From Calliopum simillimum (taxonomy: Eukaryota > Arthropoda > Insecta > Diptera > Lauxaniidae), in contig OX638372.1 in NCBI GenBank assembly GCA_951812925.1, positions 90,045,058 through 90,109,057 on the forward strand: a DNA stretch of 64,000 bases. The letters are read 5' to 3'. Below the pieces are notes generated by a model, which did not search any database, was not told the DNA's origin, and was given only the letters and a program-made list of their open reading frames with translations. Each line of letters begins with the position of its first letter. Within the stretch, counting starts at the first letter, position 1. Shown here piece after piece: positions 43,290-55,997 of the stretch. Made by a program: the position numbers and the translations under genes.

Positions 43290-46200
43290 TTAGGCATTTT
43301 TTTTCTTCTCATTCAAGTGAAATTGTATTAATATAACCAGATTTGTTAGAATTGCACCAACGATCTGCAATTATAAAAAACATTCATTAAATACTTATAT
43401 TAAGTTTGAAACGTTGTTTTACGAATGCCTCAAATAGTTCGAACCAATCAAATTATTCGAACCATTCGAACTTGTCGTATTACAAACGATTTATTAAACA
43501 TTTACTGTATACAGTAGCGCACAATCAATATTGAATAATCCAGCCGCACTAAAGGTGATTTTCTGATGAAGCAGTTGAAGAGAAAATTGTTTGATCTGTA
43601 AAATATTCCTTATTAACTAAAACAGATTATAATCCAAAAATTTCTCACGTGGACAACCTAACGTTAAGAAGGCTTTAAAAAAAATCATTTTTGCAATAAG
43701 GATTTTGTAAAAAAACACTTTTCTAAGATAAATTAAAAATTATGGTCCAAAAAAAGGTAACATTTTATTCCCTGGCTTATGCTAAATAATTAACAAAAAA
43801 AAACATTTTTTTTTTTTCATTGTAAAGGGTGTTTCTTTTAGAGGTTTGTTTTTCGAATAGAGACAAAACTGGCATTTTATGGTCAAATCTGGCAACTCTA
43901 ATGTCATTTATGTTCAGTTTGGTTTGCCATTTCATCATGAACAAGTTGACAAAAGAACAACGCTTGCAAATCGTGCAAATTTATTTCGAAAATAATGGTT
44001 CAGTTCGCGAAGTTTACCGCAAGCTCCGTCCATTTTATGGTCGACATAATCGTCCATCAGAGCAATTAATTCGGTTAACCATGGATCGTTTTCGCACTAC
44101 GTTTACTCTATGTGATAATACGCATCCGCAGGGACGTCGAACAGTGCGCACCGAAGAAACAATTGCCGCTGTAGAGCAAAATGTTGAAGAGGACCCGAAT
44201 GAATCGATTCACCACCGTGCACAGCAATTGGAGCTTTGTCCATCAACTTTATGGAAGATTTTGCGCAAAGATCTTGGCTTGCGACCTTACAAGATCCAGC
44301 TTGTGCAAGAATTAAAGCCGCGAGACCATGCGATGCGTCGTGATTTTGGTGTATGGGCCGAAAATGAGATTGATCTCGATGCTGATTTTCATCGCAAAAT
44401 TTTGTTCAGTGATGAGGCTCATTTTTGGTTGAATGGCTACGTCAAGAAGCAAAATTGCCGCATTTGGAGTGAAGAGAATCCACATGAGACCCTTGAGACG
44501 CCATTACATCCACAAAAACTGACTGTTTGGTGTGCTCTATGGGCTGGTGGAGTCATTGGGCCATACTTCTTCCGAAATAATGCTGGAGAGTCAGTTACCG
44601 TTAATGGAGACCGGTATAGAGCCATGATAACCGACTATTTTGTTCCCAAATTGGATGGCATGAATGTGGATGAGTTGTGGTTCCAACAAGACGGCGCTAC
44701 ATGCCACACAGCGCACGTCACAATCGATTTATTGAAGGAAACATTCGATGAGCGCATAATATCGCGGAATGGACCTGTCAATTGGCCACCAAGATCGTGT
44801 GATTTGACACCATTGGATTATTTTCTTTGGGGATATGTGAAGTCGCTCGTCTACGCCAACAAACCAGAAACGTTAGGGGACTTGGAAGCCAACATTCGTG
44901 GCGTTATTGCCGACATACGGCCCCATATGCTCGAAAAAGTGGTTGAAAATTGGACCTGTAGAATTGGCTTTATTTGAGCCAGCCGCGGCGGCCACATGCC
45001 CGAAATCATATTTAAACATTAATGGCATAAAATTATCCTTCCAATAAAGCTAAATTGATGGACATTAAAACGATTTTTTTGTGTTTTATTTCAATTCGAA
45101 GTTCTATACCTCTAAAAAAAACACCCTTTACTACTGAAGTTGCTACAAAACGTAATTTTTCTGAAAGCGTTTTTCGCGTATAATTTATTAGGTGGCTCAC
45201 TTGAGGAATTTTTGGCCTATATGTAATGGCTTACCACCGCGCCATGGTCATCATGCTTGGGGTCAATTTCAATTCTATGTAAGCCCGATGCAATATTAGT
45301 GTTCTGCAAAAAGTCATAAACAGAAAACGGTTGCAATAAATGTACATCTTGTTTCCCTTTCTCGGTTTCTAGTGACGTTTAAGAGGCTTGAGGCCTCCTA
45401 GCTATGAATTTTTACTTGGTTTTTTTTTCTATCATCTCAAGACTTGGGACCCCAAATTCATCTGTAGAAACCGAAAAAGAACAGCCATTCTAGAACTGTG
45501 TAATGTGCACTTTACATAAACTACATACATTTTGCACCGTGCGGTCACATAATATCGCCAACACTATCATTTTGCACGTAACTGGTATTGCCCAGATAGT
45601 AAAACTAATGGTTAATAAAAAATTGGAATTTGGTCCCGAAAATTGTACAAACATCCAATAAAAATTCGTGGTTGTTAATGCGAAATCAATAGTCACATTA
45701 ATGAGCACTGAAATTCCAAAACAAGAATTCAGCAAGGCGTTTAGTTCCCACAAACGATTATAAAGATCACGTATAATTAGCAACTTCTGCAAATCTGAAT
45801 TTTCCAACTCAAAACGATTCATACGTTCGGTGGCCTCAAAAATTGTCACTCGGGGTTGTATCAACTTAATGGTAGGCGGTGATATGCTCGATATCGTTTG
45901 ACTGTTCTTATTCAAATTTACACCTTCCAACGTGGCAATTAATAAATCAAAGCGTTGTTTTACTATCCAGATGGCATTAAAAATTTGAAAATAACGCAAA
46001 CTACAGATGTCAAACGGCACCAGATGCAAAACCCAATGTACGTATATTTGCGGCGTAGTTCCAAGCATAAATAGCTGGCTTGACACAAAAACTGTGAGCA
46101 TCATGACGGCATGTTTCAGTATTTTGCGGCGAAAGGATCTAAGCAGGCAAAGTTTTATTAAAGAATTTACTTTGATATTCGAACAAACCTATTATCCACA

Positions 46201-46553
46201 GACACATTGAGTGAACACTCGAATAAACGATCAATCTCTTGCACTTTCTCGTAAAATTTTTGTTGCTCATTTCTTCGTGCCATTGACTCCAGTACTGAAA
46301 AGATATGTGCTACTCGTAAGCCAGACAATTGCATTACAGTAACTATCGCAGCGAGTCCAGTTCTCATAAAATTTTCCTCGGTGAAAAGGCCATGAAAAAG
46401 TAGACAGACTGATACTAAGAGCACGCAAACGCTGTAACATTCTAATGGGCGACATCGTACTAGAGACCATATCTTCCGATCCAGTTGTAATGGCGTCAAA
46501 TTGAACACTTGATATATACGATGGGGTACATAAATTGATTCCAGTATATCCAT
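43290..46553 (-). CDS. Gr-C: gustatory receptor, five coding exons
   Basis: Membrane chemoreceptor paralogue, ligand unknown. Minus-strand exons are 46553-46189, 46138-45529, 45303-45235, 43595-43506 and 43364-43290, giving 402 residues with no internal stop. Phases and exon 3-5 lengths (69, 90, 75 nt) match Gr-D. Exon 1 is MDILESIYVPHRIYQVFNLT..., nearest by eye to Gr-D. Exon 4 ends GLFNIDCALLYT with a weaker donor, GTAAAT. Exon 5 has TNLVILIQF where the family has TYLVILIQF, so a usually conserved tyrosine is changed. Intron 3 holds a 1304-bp mariner in antisense. AATAAA on the minus strand at 43224-43219 follows the stop. The frame is intact, but the splice load of the transposon and the tyrosine change could mean reduced function. 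Confidence 0.87.
43825..45128 (+). mobile_element. rosa-like (DD41D) mariner element, 1304 bp
   Basis: Terminal repeats AAGGGTGTTTCTTTTAGAGG (left) and AAGGGTGTTTTTTTTAGAGG (right, reverse-complemented) abut TA at 43823-43824 and 45129-45130. It carries one long transposase frame. It is inserted in intron 3 of Gr-C in the opposite orientation and is absent from the Gr-D copy of the duplication. Confidence 0.93.
43937..44977 (+). CDS. rosa-like mariner transposase, short C-terminal truncation
   Basis: The frame gives 346 residues from MNKLTKEQRLQIVQIYFE. An upstream in-frame ATG at 43829 lies within the terminal repeat and is unlikely to be used. An N-terminal helix-turn-helix region binds the ends. 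The catalytic triad lies in FSDEAHF, FQQDGATCH and RSCDLTPLDYF, with 41 residues between the second and third aspartates (DD41D). The frame stops at TGA (44975-44977) where CGA would read on through 14 more codons (ASRGGHMPEIIFKH) to TAA at 45020-45022. A single C-to-T change would explain this. Loss of the last 15 residues may or may not abolish activity. This is otherwise the best preserved transposase in the window. Confidence 0.9.
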   Translation: MNKLTKEQRLQIVQIYFENNGSVREVYRKLRPFYGRHNRPSEQLIRLTMDRFRTTFTLCDNTHPQGRRTVRTEETIAAVEQNVEEDPNESIHHRAQQLELCPSTLWKILRKDLGLRPYKIQLVQELKPRDHAMRRDFGVWAENEIDLDADFHRKILFSDEAHFWLNGYVKKQNCRIWSEENPHETLETPLHPQKLTVWCALWAGGVIGPYFFRNNAGESVTVNGDRYRAMITDYFVPKLDGMNVDELWFQQDGATCHTAHVTIDLLKETFDERIISRNGPVNWPPRSCDLTPLDYFLWGYVKSLVYANKPETLGDLEANIRGVIADIRPHMLEKVVENWTCRIGFI

Positions 46554-47236
46554 TTTGTTGAGAAATAAATAATCTTTAAACGAATAGATAGGCATAATTC
46601 TTTGTGTTGTCGTTGGAATTTAAATATTTATTTTTTTAATGAAAAATTAAAAGAATTGTAAAAACTAAACGGAGGACGAGATTTGTTTAAATAAAAATTA
46701 TTGGTTGGCTTCTTTTTGAACTTTTATTAGTCGGTTTTTTTTCATTAAGAGTTTTTTCTTTGATATGATTTACGGAATGTAAGAAAATACTCGATGGAGT
46801 TTAAAATGGAACTAAGATTCAAATGAAAAATTTTATTTCCGTCCTACTAAATAGTCAAAATGAAAAATCAATAACGAAAGTCTTGAGTAGAGTAAGCCAG
46901 TCAAAAAACATAGAAGTTCGAAAACATTGTGCTTACTTGCTTGGGTATTGTTAAAGTGAATTTTCTTAAGTAACTAGAAAGCCACTAAGCACAATAAAGG
47001 TATTTTTTTGGAGGTTCTATGCCTTTTACAAAGATAAAGGACACAAGTAACATTTTTTTTTTGCATTTTTACTGAATAGCAAACAAGTTGGGATTCCGAA
47101 GGCAAAAAAGAAAAAAAAAAACAATTTATTTTAGTTTCAACACTCTATTTTTTTTATATTTTTCTGCAAACAGATTTATGGGTATTGTATTATGAAAAGT
47201 TAAATTGTTTTAACTACCGCCTTTGGGTTACGTTAC

Positions 47237-47320
47237 CTACAGGTTGAATTTTCGCTGCTAAACTGAATGTGGCGATTAGTGCAGGCTTAACTGTGAACAA
47301 GTGCTTGCTTCAACCAAAAT
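47237..47320 (-). other. Putative 5' noncoding exon of Gr-C
   Basis: The minus strand reads TTGAAGCAAGCACTTGTTCA and ends ATTCAACCTGTAG before a donor GTAACG. The acceptor TTTAAAG at 46574 leaves 20 nt to the ATG. It closely resembles the Gr-D block. Confidence 0.55.
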
Positions 47321-48094
47321 GGTATGTACACTTAAAGAAATTACACAATCATGTATATCAAGTGTATTTTTATACACAACTAACATGGGGTGTTCGCTTT
47401 GTTCTTTCTTAGAAGTGAATATAATAGGTATAAAAAATCATTTCCTGACTCAATCACAACATGTTTGTCATCGGAAATTATGAAAATTAAAACCAATAAA
47501 ATTTGATATTGTACAATTCGGTAGACAAATAGTTGTAATTTTGGTTGAAATTCCAGAAAATGTATCTTAACGATTGGCAAAGCCACAGAGGCATTTCGAT
47601 TTTGTCAACCAAACCCAAAGTGCTAACAAAAATTCTTCTCACCAGAGTCAGAGGATCATATTCAGAAACAATAGGCTGGCTAACGCCCCAACAAATCGTT
47701 CCATGAGCAACAAGCTTTGCTTCATCATTTGACTTTCATCGACTATAGTACCGTTTTTGATAACATCGATCGATATTGCCCACTCCAATATTTGGTGGAC
47801 TTTTTAGTTACACTTGTAGCTTTTCTTACAGGAAAAATAAAAAAAATTGAAGTTGACGGATCTTGGACAACTCAATTTTAAAAATTGTTTTAAATGTAAA
47901 CTATATATTATTTTAAAGCCTTTTTCAGACAAATCATTTGACAACTTTAAATTGAGAATTGGATAAATTTAACTAAAGTTATAGCTTCTCAAAAAAAAAC
48001 TAACCTAAAAATATAAAAGACCCATATCAACGCCACATTTTAAAACTTTCAAAAAATATTTGCCAGTAATTTTCTCCATTATACCACTATAGCT

Positions 48095-48300
48095 TATGTA
48101 AATTTATAGCCAAATCATGTTCCATAATCTTGATCGTTTTGATATGGATTACACAATCTTCCTTATTTCATATTTTTTATGAAAAACGTCGCTAGTCAGA
48201 AAAAATTATTGTTGCTATTTTTTTTTATTAATGTTGTTATTATTATTAGTATCTGGAGACCGATCCCGGTTGACAAACTAATCTGAACATACTTATTAAG
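48095..48300 (-). repeat. Dispersed repeat family X, copy 4
   Basis: Reverse-orientation copy with GGAGACCGATCCCGGTTGAC, an ATTATTATTAGTAT stretch and CTTCCTTATTTCATATTTTT, matching 12045-12260 in reverse complement. Confidence 0.55.
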
Positions 48301-49318
48301 TGAATTTTTTTTATTTATATCATTATTGTCTGTTGCAATTCATGTCAATACAAACCAAAAATCGAAGTGCTGAAAAGCATTGCAAAAAGTTACAGAGTGT
48401 TTCTTTACTGGGGTAAAATGATTTTTTGAAATTCCGAAAATTTTCAAGATGGCGGCCATAGGAAGTTCGATCCAGCTTTTGGATACTCCCATATTTGAAA
48501 ACTTATAGCTCCCCGGCTTTTTAACCGATTTCAATCAAATTTTCAGGATTTCTGTAAAAAAGTATGAGCTTTTGAAAAAAAAAAAAAAATAATTACATTG
48601 GAAAAAAATTTATTTTTGGTCGAAAAAAATCTTTTTTTCTTTTTCAAAGCCAATTTGGGGCTTGGAGCACCCTTTTTATTTTTTTTTAAATATTTTTATT
48701 TAAAAGTAAATTTTATTATAATTATTTTTCAGCCCACAAAATTGTAGTATGTTTTACGGTTATCAAGTTATGAGTTTTTGAAGTTGTATACACGGTGGTT
48801 TTTAAAAAATTTTAGCTTTTTGAAATACCACCCGCGATTTTTTTCAAGGATAATGTTGGGGGACCCTTCCAGTATCAAAGTCCGTAAACCGCGAAATCGA
48901 ACGTCCAGCCGTTTTTTTTTTGGACATTTTAGTTTTTTTAACGATTTTTGAGTATGTCTCGGTGTTTATATACATACCTATTATGTACACATATATATGT
49001 ATATACGTACATATATATACTTGTATATGTATGTATGTGTAATATATATATGTATATATATATACATACACACATAAATATATATGTAAAAGGTATCGTT
49101 TCCGCACCATCCATTTTTAAAAAAATCGGTTTTTTCGTATTTAAGAAAAACACAAACAAAAACCGGAAACATTGAGATATCTTTACATAAATGTTTAAAG
49201 GACACAATTTTTTTTCCTATTTTTGAAGTTATATAACAATAACGTTATATTATGCCGTAAAATCTGGAATGACAGTTAATAGCCCTAGTTTTTTCTTGAA
49301 AACTCAATCAAACGGATA

Positions 49319-50568
49319 CCGTAAGCAGACTTTGACATCCGGGGGCCACTTTAACCGGCAAGAAAAAAAAGATTAAAATTGTAATATTATCACCCCAAAG
49401 ACTAGTTATCGATTTGTGTTGGGTCAGTCAGTATCCTTGAGGTATTGGCTTTTAGCGTCTGTTTTCAATATTTGATTTGAGCGCGAACTTTCGGATATAT
49501 TGTTGCATTTTCTAAGAGTTGTCTTATGCCGGATTTTTTAACACTCAGAAAATTACTACTTATTGACGAGAAGGAAAATTGCTGGCGTTAGATGAGTGAT
49601 ATAACTAGAACTATTATTTAATTTACTTCCCTAATCCATCGACTTTGGTGGATATATTTGCCTCTAAGTATTTTTAATGCATTTTAATATGAGAGTTTGT
49701 TAGAAAACAATGTTTTTGGGGTGACTTTGGACCGGTCGAAAGTCAACCCCAAAAAACTTTGTATTGTAAGGCTGGCTTAAAAGAAACCCAAACTCGGGCC
49801 AAATTAACGCCCAAAACACCAGGTATGGTGAACTTTAGTGAAAACAAAGTCTAGTCTTTTGCCAAAGTGAAGTAATATTTTTCTTTTTATCTTTGTAAAA
49901 CAATTGGCTGGCCAGAAAGGATATTTGCTATTATTTATTTAGCGAAATTTTGCAAAAAATTAAGCCACCACCATTGAGGCATTTTTAAAGTTACCTACAA
50001 TTTCTTTCGTTTTTTAAATTTTTCAATCAAGTATTTTTTGTTTTCTAATTTTCAATCGATTTTAAGCTTGTTTTTGTGGATTTTTTAAGTTCTGCTTCGC
50101 TTTTAATATTAGTATTGTTACTTGATGTAACTTATGTATCAATAAGTAAAGCACACCAAAGGTTAAAACCGCATTTATCCAAAATTTTAGTTTTTTTTAA
50201 TCTCGTCCTTGAAAACATTCCATTGCCTAGGCCGATTGCCTATATAAATATGCCAAAATGTAAAGTAAACTTATGTTTCCAAAACCTGATACCCTGATTT
50301 TGGATCGTTAAAGGTATAGCATGTAAAATCAATGAATGAAATTTTTCGGTTAAAGTCGCCCCACCCTTGAGGTGACTTTAACCCACAAAAATATTATTTT
50401 AAAATATTTGTAATTACTTCGTATAAACTATATTACATGACATTAAAGCTGAAACCCCCACAAAAAATGAAGAGTAATAAAACCATTAATTTTATTAAAA
50501 TTGTTGAAATTATAGGCTCATAAACTTGGAAATTCTGTTTTTTGTATCAAAGTCACCCCTGCTTACGG
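49319..50568. mobile_element. 1250-bp element with CCGTAAGCAG ends and TA duplication
   Basis: The ends CCGTAAGCAG and CTGCTTACGG are inverted and abut TA on both sides (49317-49318 and 50569-50570). The empty-site form is visible in the mirror sequence near 51075-51095, which confirms insertion into a pre-existing palindrome. The interior has recurring TGACTTT-AACC motifs and a 73-residue frame (50076-50297) with a hydrophobic start and no recognised domain. Confidence 0.7.
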
Positions 50569-51412
50569 TAACAATATCCTTTTTTTTGTCAGAGATATCT
50601 TTACCTAAAAAGTTAGAAAAGTGCAAAAACACGATTTTTGGCTATATTGGATGTTATCTGCAGGACACACAAATTTTTTCTGTGAAATTCTATTAGCTGA
50701 AGCATTTCGGTCTTTCTTTTGGCTTTCAATAGAACTATCAAATGTTCATCTGCAATATTTCTCTACAAAGTTATGACCATTTAAAAATTACATTATGAAG
50801 TGCAAACTCACAGGGGTGTCTAGTGTACGAGTATTTCTTACATACGTATTGCTGCAACATGTCGTCTTAAAATAGTCATAACTTTTTAGAAAACAATTGC
50901 AAGAGACCACTTGTTAGCTCATTTTGAAGATAAAGAATGGTTTTAAATGTGTCGGTTAGTAAAAAAGAACAGACGAATTACGTCCGTACGGTATATAACC
51001 TCAAATATAGCCAAAAATCGTGTTTTTGCACTTTTTTAACTTTTTAGGTAAAGATATCTCCGACAAAAAAAAAAGATATCGTTATCGGTTTGATTGAATT
51101 TTCAAGAAAAAACTAGGGCTATTAACTGTCATACCAGATTTTACGGCATAATATTACCTTATCTTGTCATATAGCTTCAAAAATAGGAAAAAAATGGTGT
51201 CCTTTAAACATATATGTAAGGATATCTCAAAGTCCAGACGTAACAGAGTAATTCTATGACCAGGTTCGAATTAAGCATCAAAAATTACATCTGGAATGAC
51301 TATTGCTGTTTCCGGTTTTTGTTTGTGTTTTTCTTAAATATGTAAAAACCGATTTTTTTAAAAATGGATGGTGCGGAAACGATACCTTTTATATATATGT
51401 TTATGTGTGTAT

Positions 51413-52958
51413 TAGGGTGGGCCAAATTGTATGGAGGAAATTTTATCGACCTCGGCTACCCCCCTATGTAAAAGTTCATTCAATTCTATGAATATTTGCC
51501 CAAAGAACTATACCTCTGCGTTCAACTTTAGTTCGGCGCATTTTTGAACGAAAATTGTACCTTTCATCAATATTTTTTTTTGTTTTCATACTAAATTTCA
51601 AAAATTTTTATAAAGACAAAAGTAATGTCATTATATGATTTGGCTGGTATTCTGTCAGTAAACAATTAAATTGGGTTCTGTTTACACAAAAAGTTCACTT
51701 GATAGAGTGGAATTGATGCTATATATTGAAAAAAATGATATGGGTCAAATAGCCGATTATTATGACCGACTTTCAAAATAAACGATTCATATTTTTGGAT
51801 GAATTTTTTCAAATACCAACCTAGGCTAAAAGTTCATTCAATTCTATGAATATTTGCCATAGAAACCATACCTCTACGTTCAACTTTAGTTCGGCGCATT
51901 TTCGATTGAAAATTTTACCTTGCGTTCAATATTTATTTTTATGCTTAGTTTTCAAAATTCCTATAGAGACAAAAGTAATATCATAATATGTTTTGGCTGG
52001 TAGTCTGTCAGTAATTAATAAAATTGGGTTCTGTTTTTACGAACAGTTTACTTGATAGCGTGGAATTGATTATATTTATTCCAATAAATTATATCGGTCA
52101 AATTATGTAAATTTATTATAAACATTCATATTTTTACATAGATTTTTGGTAAATTGTTCTGTAAAATTAAAAAAAGCTGCTAATTTATTTCCTAAAACTG
52201 CCACTAGATGTTGCCCTGGAAAAAAATGAGTGGAAGATTCGGCATCCTAGCATCCAAAAATACTTGGGTTGGTGTTTCGATTGAAAAAATCCATGTAAAA
52301 ATATGACTCGTTTATTTTGAAATCGGTTATTTGACCGATATAATTCTTTAGAATAAATGTAATCAATTCCACGCTATCAAGTAAACTGTTCGTAAAAATA
52401 GAACCCAATTTTATTAATTACTGACAGACTACCAGCCAAAACATATTATGATATTACTTTTGTCTCTATAGGAATTTTGAAAACTAAGCATAAAAATAAA
52501 TATTGAACGCAAGGTAAAATTTTCAGTTGAAAATGCGCCGAACTAAAGTTGAACGTAGAGGTATGGTTTCTTTGGCAAATATTCATAGAATTGTATGAAC
52601 TTTCAGCCTAGGTTGGTGTTTTGTTTGAAAAAATTCTTCCAAAAATATGAATCGTTTACTTTTAAAGTCGGTCATAATAATCGGCTATTTGACCCATATC
52701 ATTTTTTTAAATATATAACATCAATTCCAAACCATCAGGTAAGCTTTTTATGCAAACAGAACCCAATTTAATTGATTACTGACAGAATACCAGCCAAATC
52801 ATATAACGACATTACTTTTGTATTTATAAAAATTTTTAAAATTTAGTATGGAAATAAAAAAAAATATTGATGAAAGGTACAATTTTCGATCAAAAATGCG
52901 CCGAACTAAAGTTGAACGCAGGGGTAGCCGAGATCAGTGTTCAAATCGGCCCACCCTA
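51413..52958. mobile_element. Foldback element with AGGGTGGGCC ends
   Basis: TAGGGTGGGCCAAATTG is mirrored by CGGCCCACCCTA. The arms pair over several hundred bases, for example GCGCCGAACTAAAGTTGAAC near 52893 with GTTCAACTTTAGTTCGGCGC near 51520. The unit is itself duplicated inside each arm (CTATGAATATTTGCC twice on the left). No coding sequence. Confidence 0.7.
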
Positions 52959-52982
52959 GTGTGTATGTATATATATATACTA

Positions 52983-54702
52983 GAGCGCCCATAAGATATA
53001 TGAAATGTACAAAGTTGTGAATTTGTTTGCTCCCCGCCCATTTCCTGAAATTAGAGGTCAAAAAATAAGATCTCAAAAAAAAATTTGGAATCGGTAGTGG
53101 AAAAAACCCAGCCGGTTTTCGATCAAAGGTCGAAAAATTGACTAAAAAAAAGGAAGTCGCTTTGACTGCCCGTTACTTCAAAACTGTTAATTTTTTCATA
53201 ATATTTTCAAGACAACTTTTGTAGAGCAGGACTAGGTCAACATTATCTTCTTAAAAAATGTTGTTCCAAAAATTAAATTTGTTGTTGTTTTGGTACAAAA
53301 ACTTATATTTTTTAAGAAAATTTTCATGAATTTTTTTCTATAAATTGTTTTTTTGTAATTTTCGAAGGGCGGAATATTTGTTCTGGAAATCTTATATTGC
53401 ATGGGATTAAATGTTAATTAATTCAACAAAAAAAAAAAATTATTTAAAAATATTAAGTTTTAGGGTATGGAGCCGGTCTCAATGTTGGAAAAAAATTAGT
53501 ATTCTAATCTTTTTTCTTATAATCGCTACTTTTTTCTTGGATGCAACAAAATGCATTTTTAGTTGGTATTGAATGCATCATTTAGAACTGCTTTTGCCTT
53601 CAAAATGAGCTATGAAATGGGTTTGTGCGACTTTTTTTCAAAAAGTAATGATCATTTTAAAATGACATCATGAAAGTTAAAAATCATGTATGGATTTTGT
53701 ATAGCAATTGCCGTATTACTATATCTTTTATAATGTTATTTTAACATGGTCATAACTTTTTAAAGAAAAATTATACAAGACTATTCTGTAACTCATTTTG
53801 AAGAAGAAAAACAGTACTAAATGACGCATTTAATAAAACAGACCAAAACGATTTTGTGCGTGTTCTACACAACCTTAAAAATCGTGTTTTTTTGAACGTT
53901 AGGGAAGAGATATCTCACAAACCATAAGTGATACAGCAATTTCGCGTCCAATTTCGAATTCAACATTAATAACTACATCTAAAATGACTATTTTGGTTTT
54001 GATTTGTAGTCGTTTTTTTTTATATACCGTTTTTCGACCTCATTTTAAAAACCATACCATGAACCGATTTTGAAAACTTTTTTTTCTTATTCAGTAAATG
54101 CTCAAGTGCAACTTCACAGCTTTGTGCAGTTCTCGACAACTTGATTGAAATTTTTTTCTGAACTGCTTGCACGAATTAAGAAATTTTCGATTATATCTGC
54201 TGGAAAAGCCCAAAAATGCACTAAAACGAAAATAAATGCTATTTTCGTGTTCAGCAATCCCAAATTAGTTTAAGAAATATGACTTCTAAAATGGTTTCTT
54301 ACCAAATTAAAAATTAAGCAGTAAAAATAAAAAAGTAAATTTTTTTCTTAACTTTGAAACGCGCTCCATTTCTTAAAAACTAAAATTTTTTAGTAATTTT
54401 TCTTTTAAATTAATCAACATTTAATTCCCTACAATATAAAAATTCCAGAACAAATATTCCACCCTTTGAAAATTACAAAAAACCAATTTATAGAAAAAAA
54501 GTAATGAAAATTTTCTTAAAAAATTTAAGTTCTTGTACTTCCATTTTTTTAGTCAATTTTTCGGCCTTTGATCGAAAACCGGCTGGGTTTTTTCCACTAC
54601 CGATTCCAAATTTTTTTTTGAGATCTTTTTTTTTTGACCTCTAATTTCAGGAAATGGACGGGGAGCAAGCAAAATCAGAATTTTTGCACATATGGGCGCT
54701 CT
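52983..54702. mobile_element. Foldback element with AGAGCGCCCATA ends
   Basis: AGAGCGCCCATA and TATGGGCGCTCT bound arms of about 200 bp or more, including AACCCAGCCGGTTTTCGATC with its mirror near 54571-54590. The TA-rich microsatellites on both sides may be the insertion target. No transposase. Confidence 0.65.
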
Positions 54703-55042
54703 TATATATACATATATATATATTACACATATATACATATGCAAGTACATATATATATGTACGTATATAGTTAAACTTTGTGAGTTGATCTTTCAAACTG
54801 AAACTTTACTATTTTCAGACTTAAATCTAAGCTTAATAATTATTTGATTCTTGTGTGCAAATGCAACGTTAGCATTTTGTTGTGTTTGCATACACAAGAA
54901 TCATATAACATAAAAATGTATACAAAGTACATACATACATTGTAGTATTTGTATACATTAAGATCTTATAACATAAAAGTCGCGCTACCCTTTTTAGGTT
55001 GGTCATAGCGGACCATACACTTAACATAAAGTATACTACTAA

Positions 55043-55363
55043 ATATCGATACCTTAGAGCGCTGTAGTCCTATCTCCATTTTTTCAATTGTTGGGAAATG
55101 CAAAAAGAAGATTTCAAACAGTGGTTATTTAGGATTGGCTGCAATATTTTTACCAATAGTATATTTTAACATAATTTAATGTCTTTAACCAATTTTATTA
55201 ATTTCTAACGAAATCCCAGCCAATTTATAGTATGCCATTACTTTTGGCCTTATATAGAATTCCACTACTATTGAAATTAACGACGTATTTAGTACATTTT
55301 TTGAATTTTTTCCACTAAAATGTCGTAAAATGTCATAAAACGCGTAGAAAACACGAAAAGCCG

Positions 55364-55394
<31 letters not shown>

Positions 55395-55745
55395 GAATTT
55401 TTTGTTTCGACAAACAAGAGTAGAGCCTTGAGTGTAACCAAATTTGTTCACTAAAATGTCGCAAAAAGTCATGAAACGCTAAGAAAACGCGAAAAAACGA
55501 AGAATTTTTTTGAAAAAAGTGACTTATTTGAATATTCAGTGGAGATAGGACAGTAGCGCTCTTGAAAAAATTACAGTTTGGAGATAGGATTTTTTTTAAT
55601 TTTCGAATATTTTGGTGTTTTGGTGATATTTTGACATCACACAGTTTTCCACACGGTAAAGATGCCCACAATGTTGCCATAACTGCAAAAATCTCAAAAT
55701 CGCAAAAAGTGGAGATAGGACTATAGCGCTCTAAGGTATCGATAT
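55043..55745. mobile_element. 0.7-kb hairpin element
   Basis: TATCGATACCTTAGAGCGCT at the left mirrors AGCGCTCTAAGGTATCGATA at the right. GGAGATAGGA occurs several times within, and a diverged internal duplication contains ACAAATTTGGTTACA-like sequence and a long T run. No gene. Confidence 0.65.
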
Positions 55746-55997
55746 GGGGAGCATGTAGAGGGCCACATATGACTATATACATATATATGTGTACATAATA
55801 TGTATATAAACACCGAGACATACTCAAAAATCGTTAAAAAAACTAAAATGTCAAAAAAAAAAAAAAAAAAAAACGGCTGGACGTTCGATTTCGCGCTTTG
55901 CGGATTTTGATACTAGAAGGGTCCCCCAACATAATCCTTGAAAAAAATAGCGGGTGGTATTTCAAAAAGTTTAAATTTTTTAAAAACCACCGTGTAT

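Larger units (their letters stand above)
43060..47760. repeat. Left arm of the Gr-C/Gr-D inverted duplication
   Basis: It matches 57420-60410 in reverse complement, from downstream of exon 5 (AAATTTATATCATCCGATCT on the minus strand) through the gene to upstream sequence around 47640-47760 (GAGTCAGAGGATC, CTTCATCATTTGA). The rosa-like mariner is present only in this arm. Confidence 0.8.

Noticed and set aside
43829..43936. Upstream ATG as start of the rosa-like transposase
   Set aside because: It begins within the terminal inverted repeat. The family start MNKLTKEQR at 43937 is the natural choice.
48844..49207. Tyr/Ile-rich frames of 74-89 codons
   Set aside because: Encoded by TA/CA microsatellite sequence read in several frames.
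55185..55827. Frames of 95 and 164 codons with poly-Lys
   Set aside because: They run across a long T run and the repeats of a hairpin element; composition is that of the repeat.
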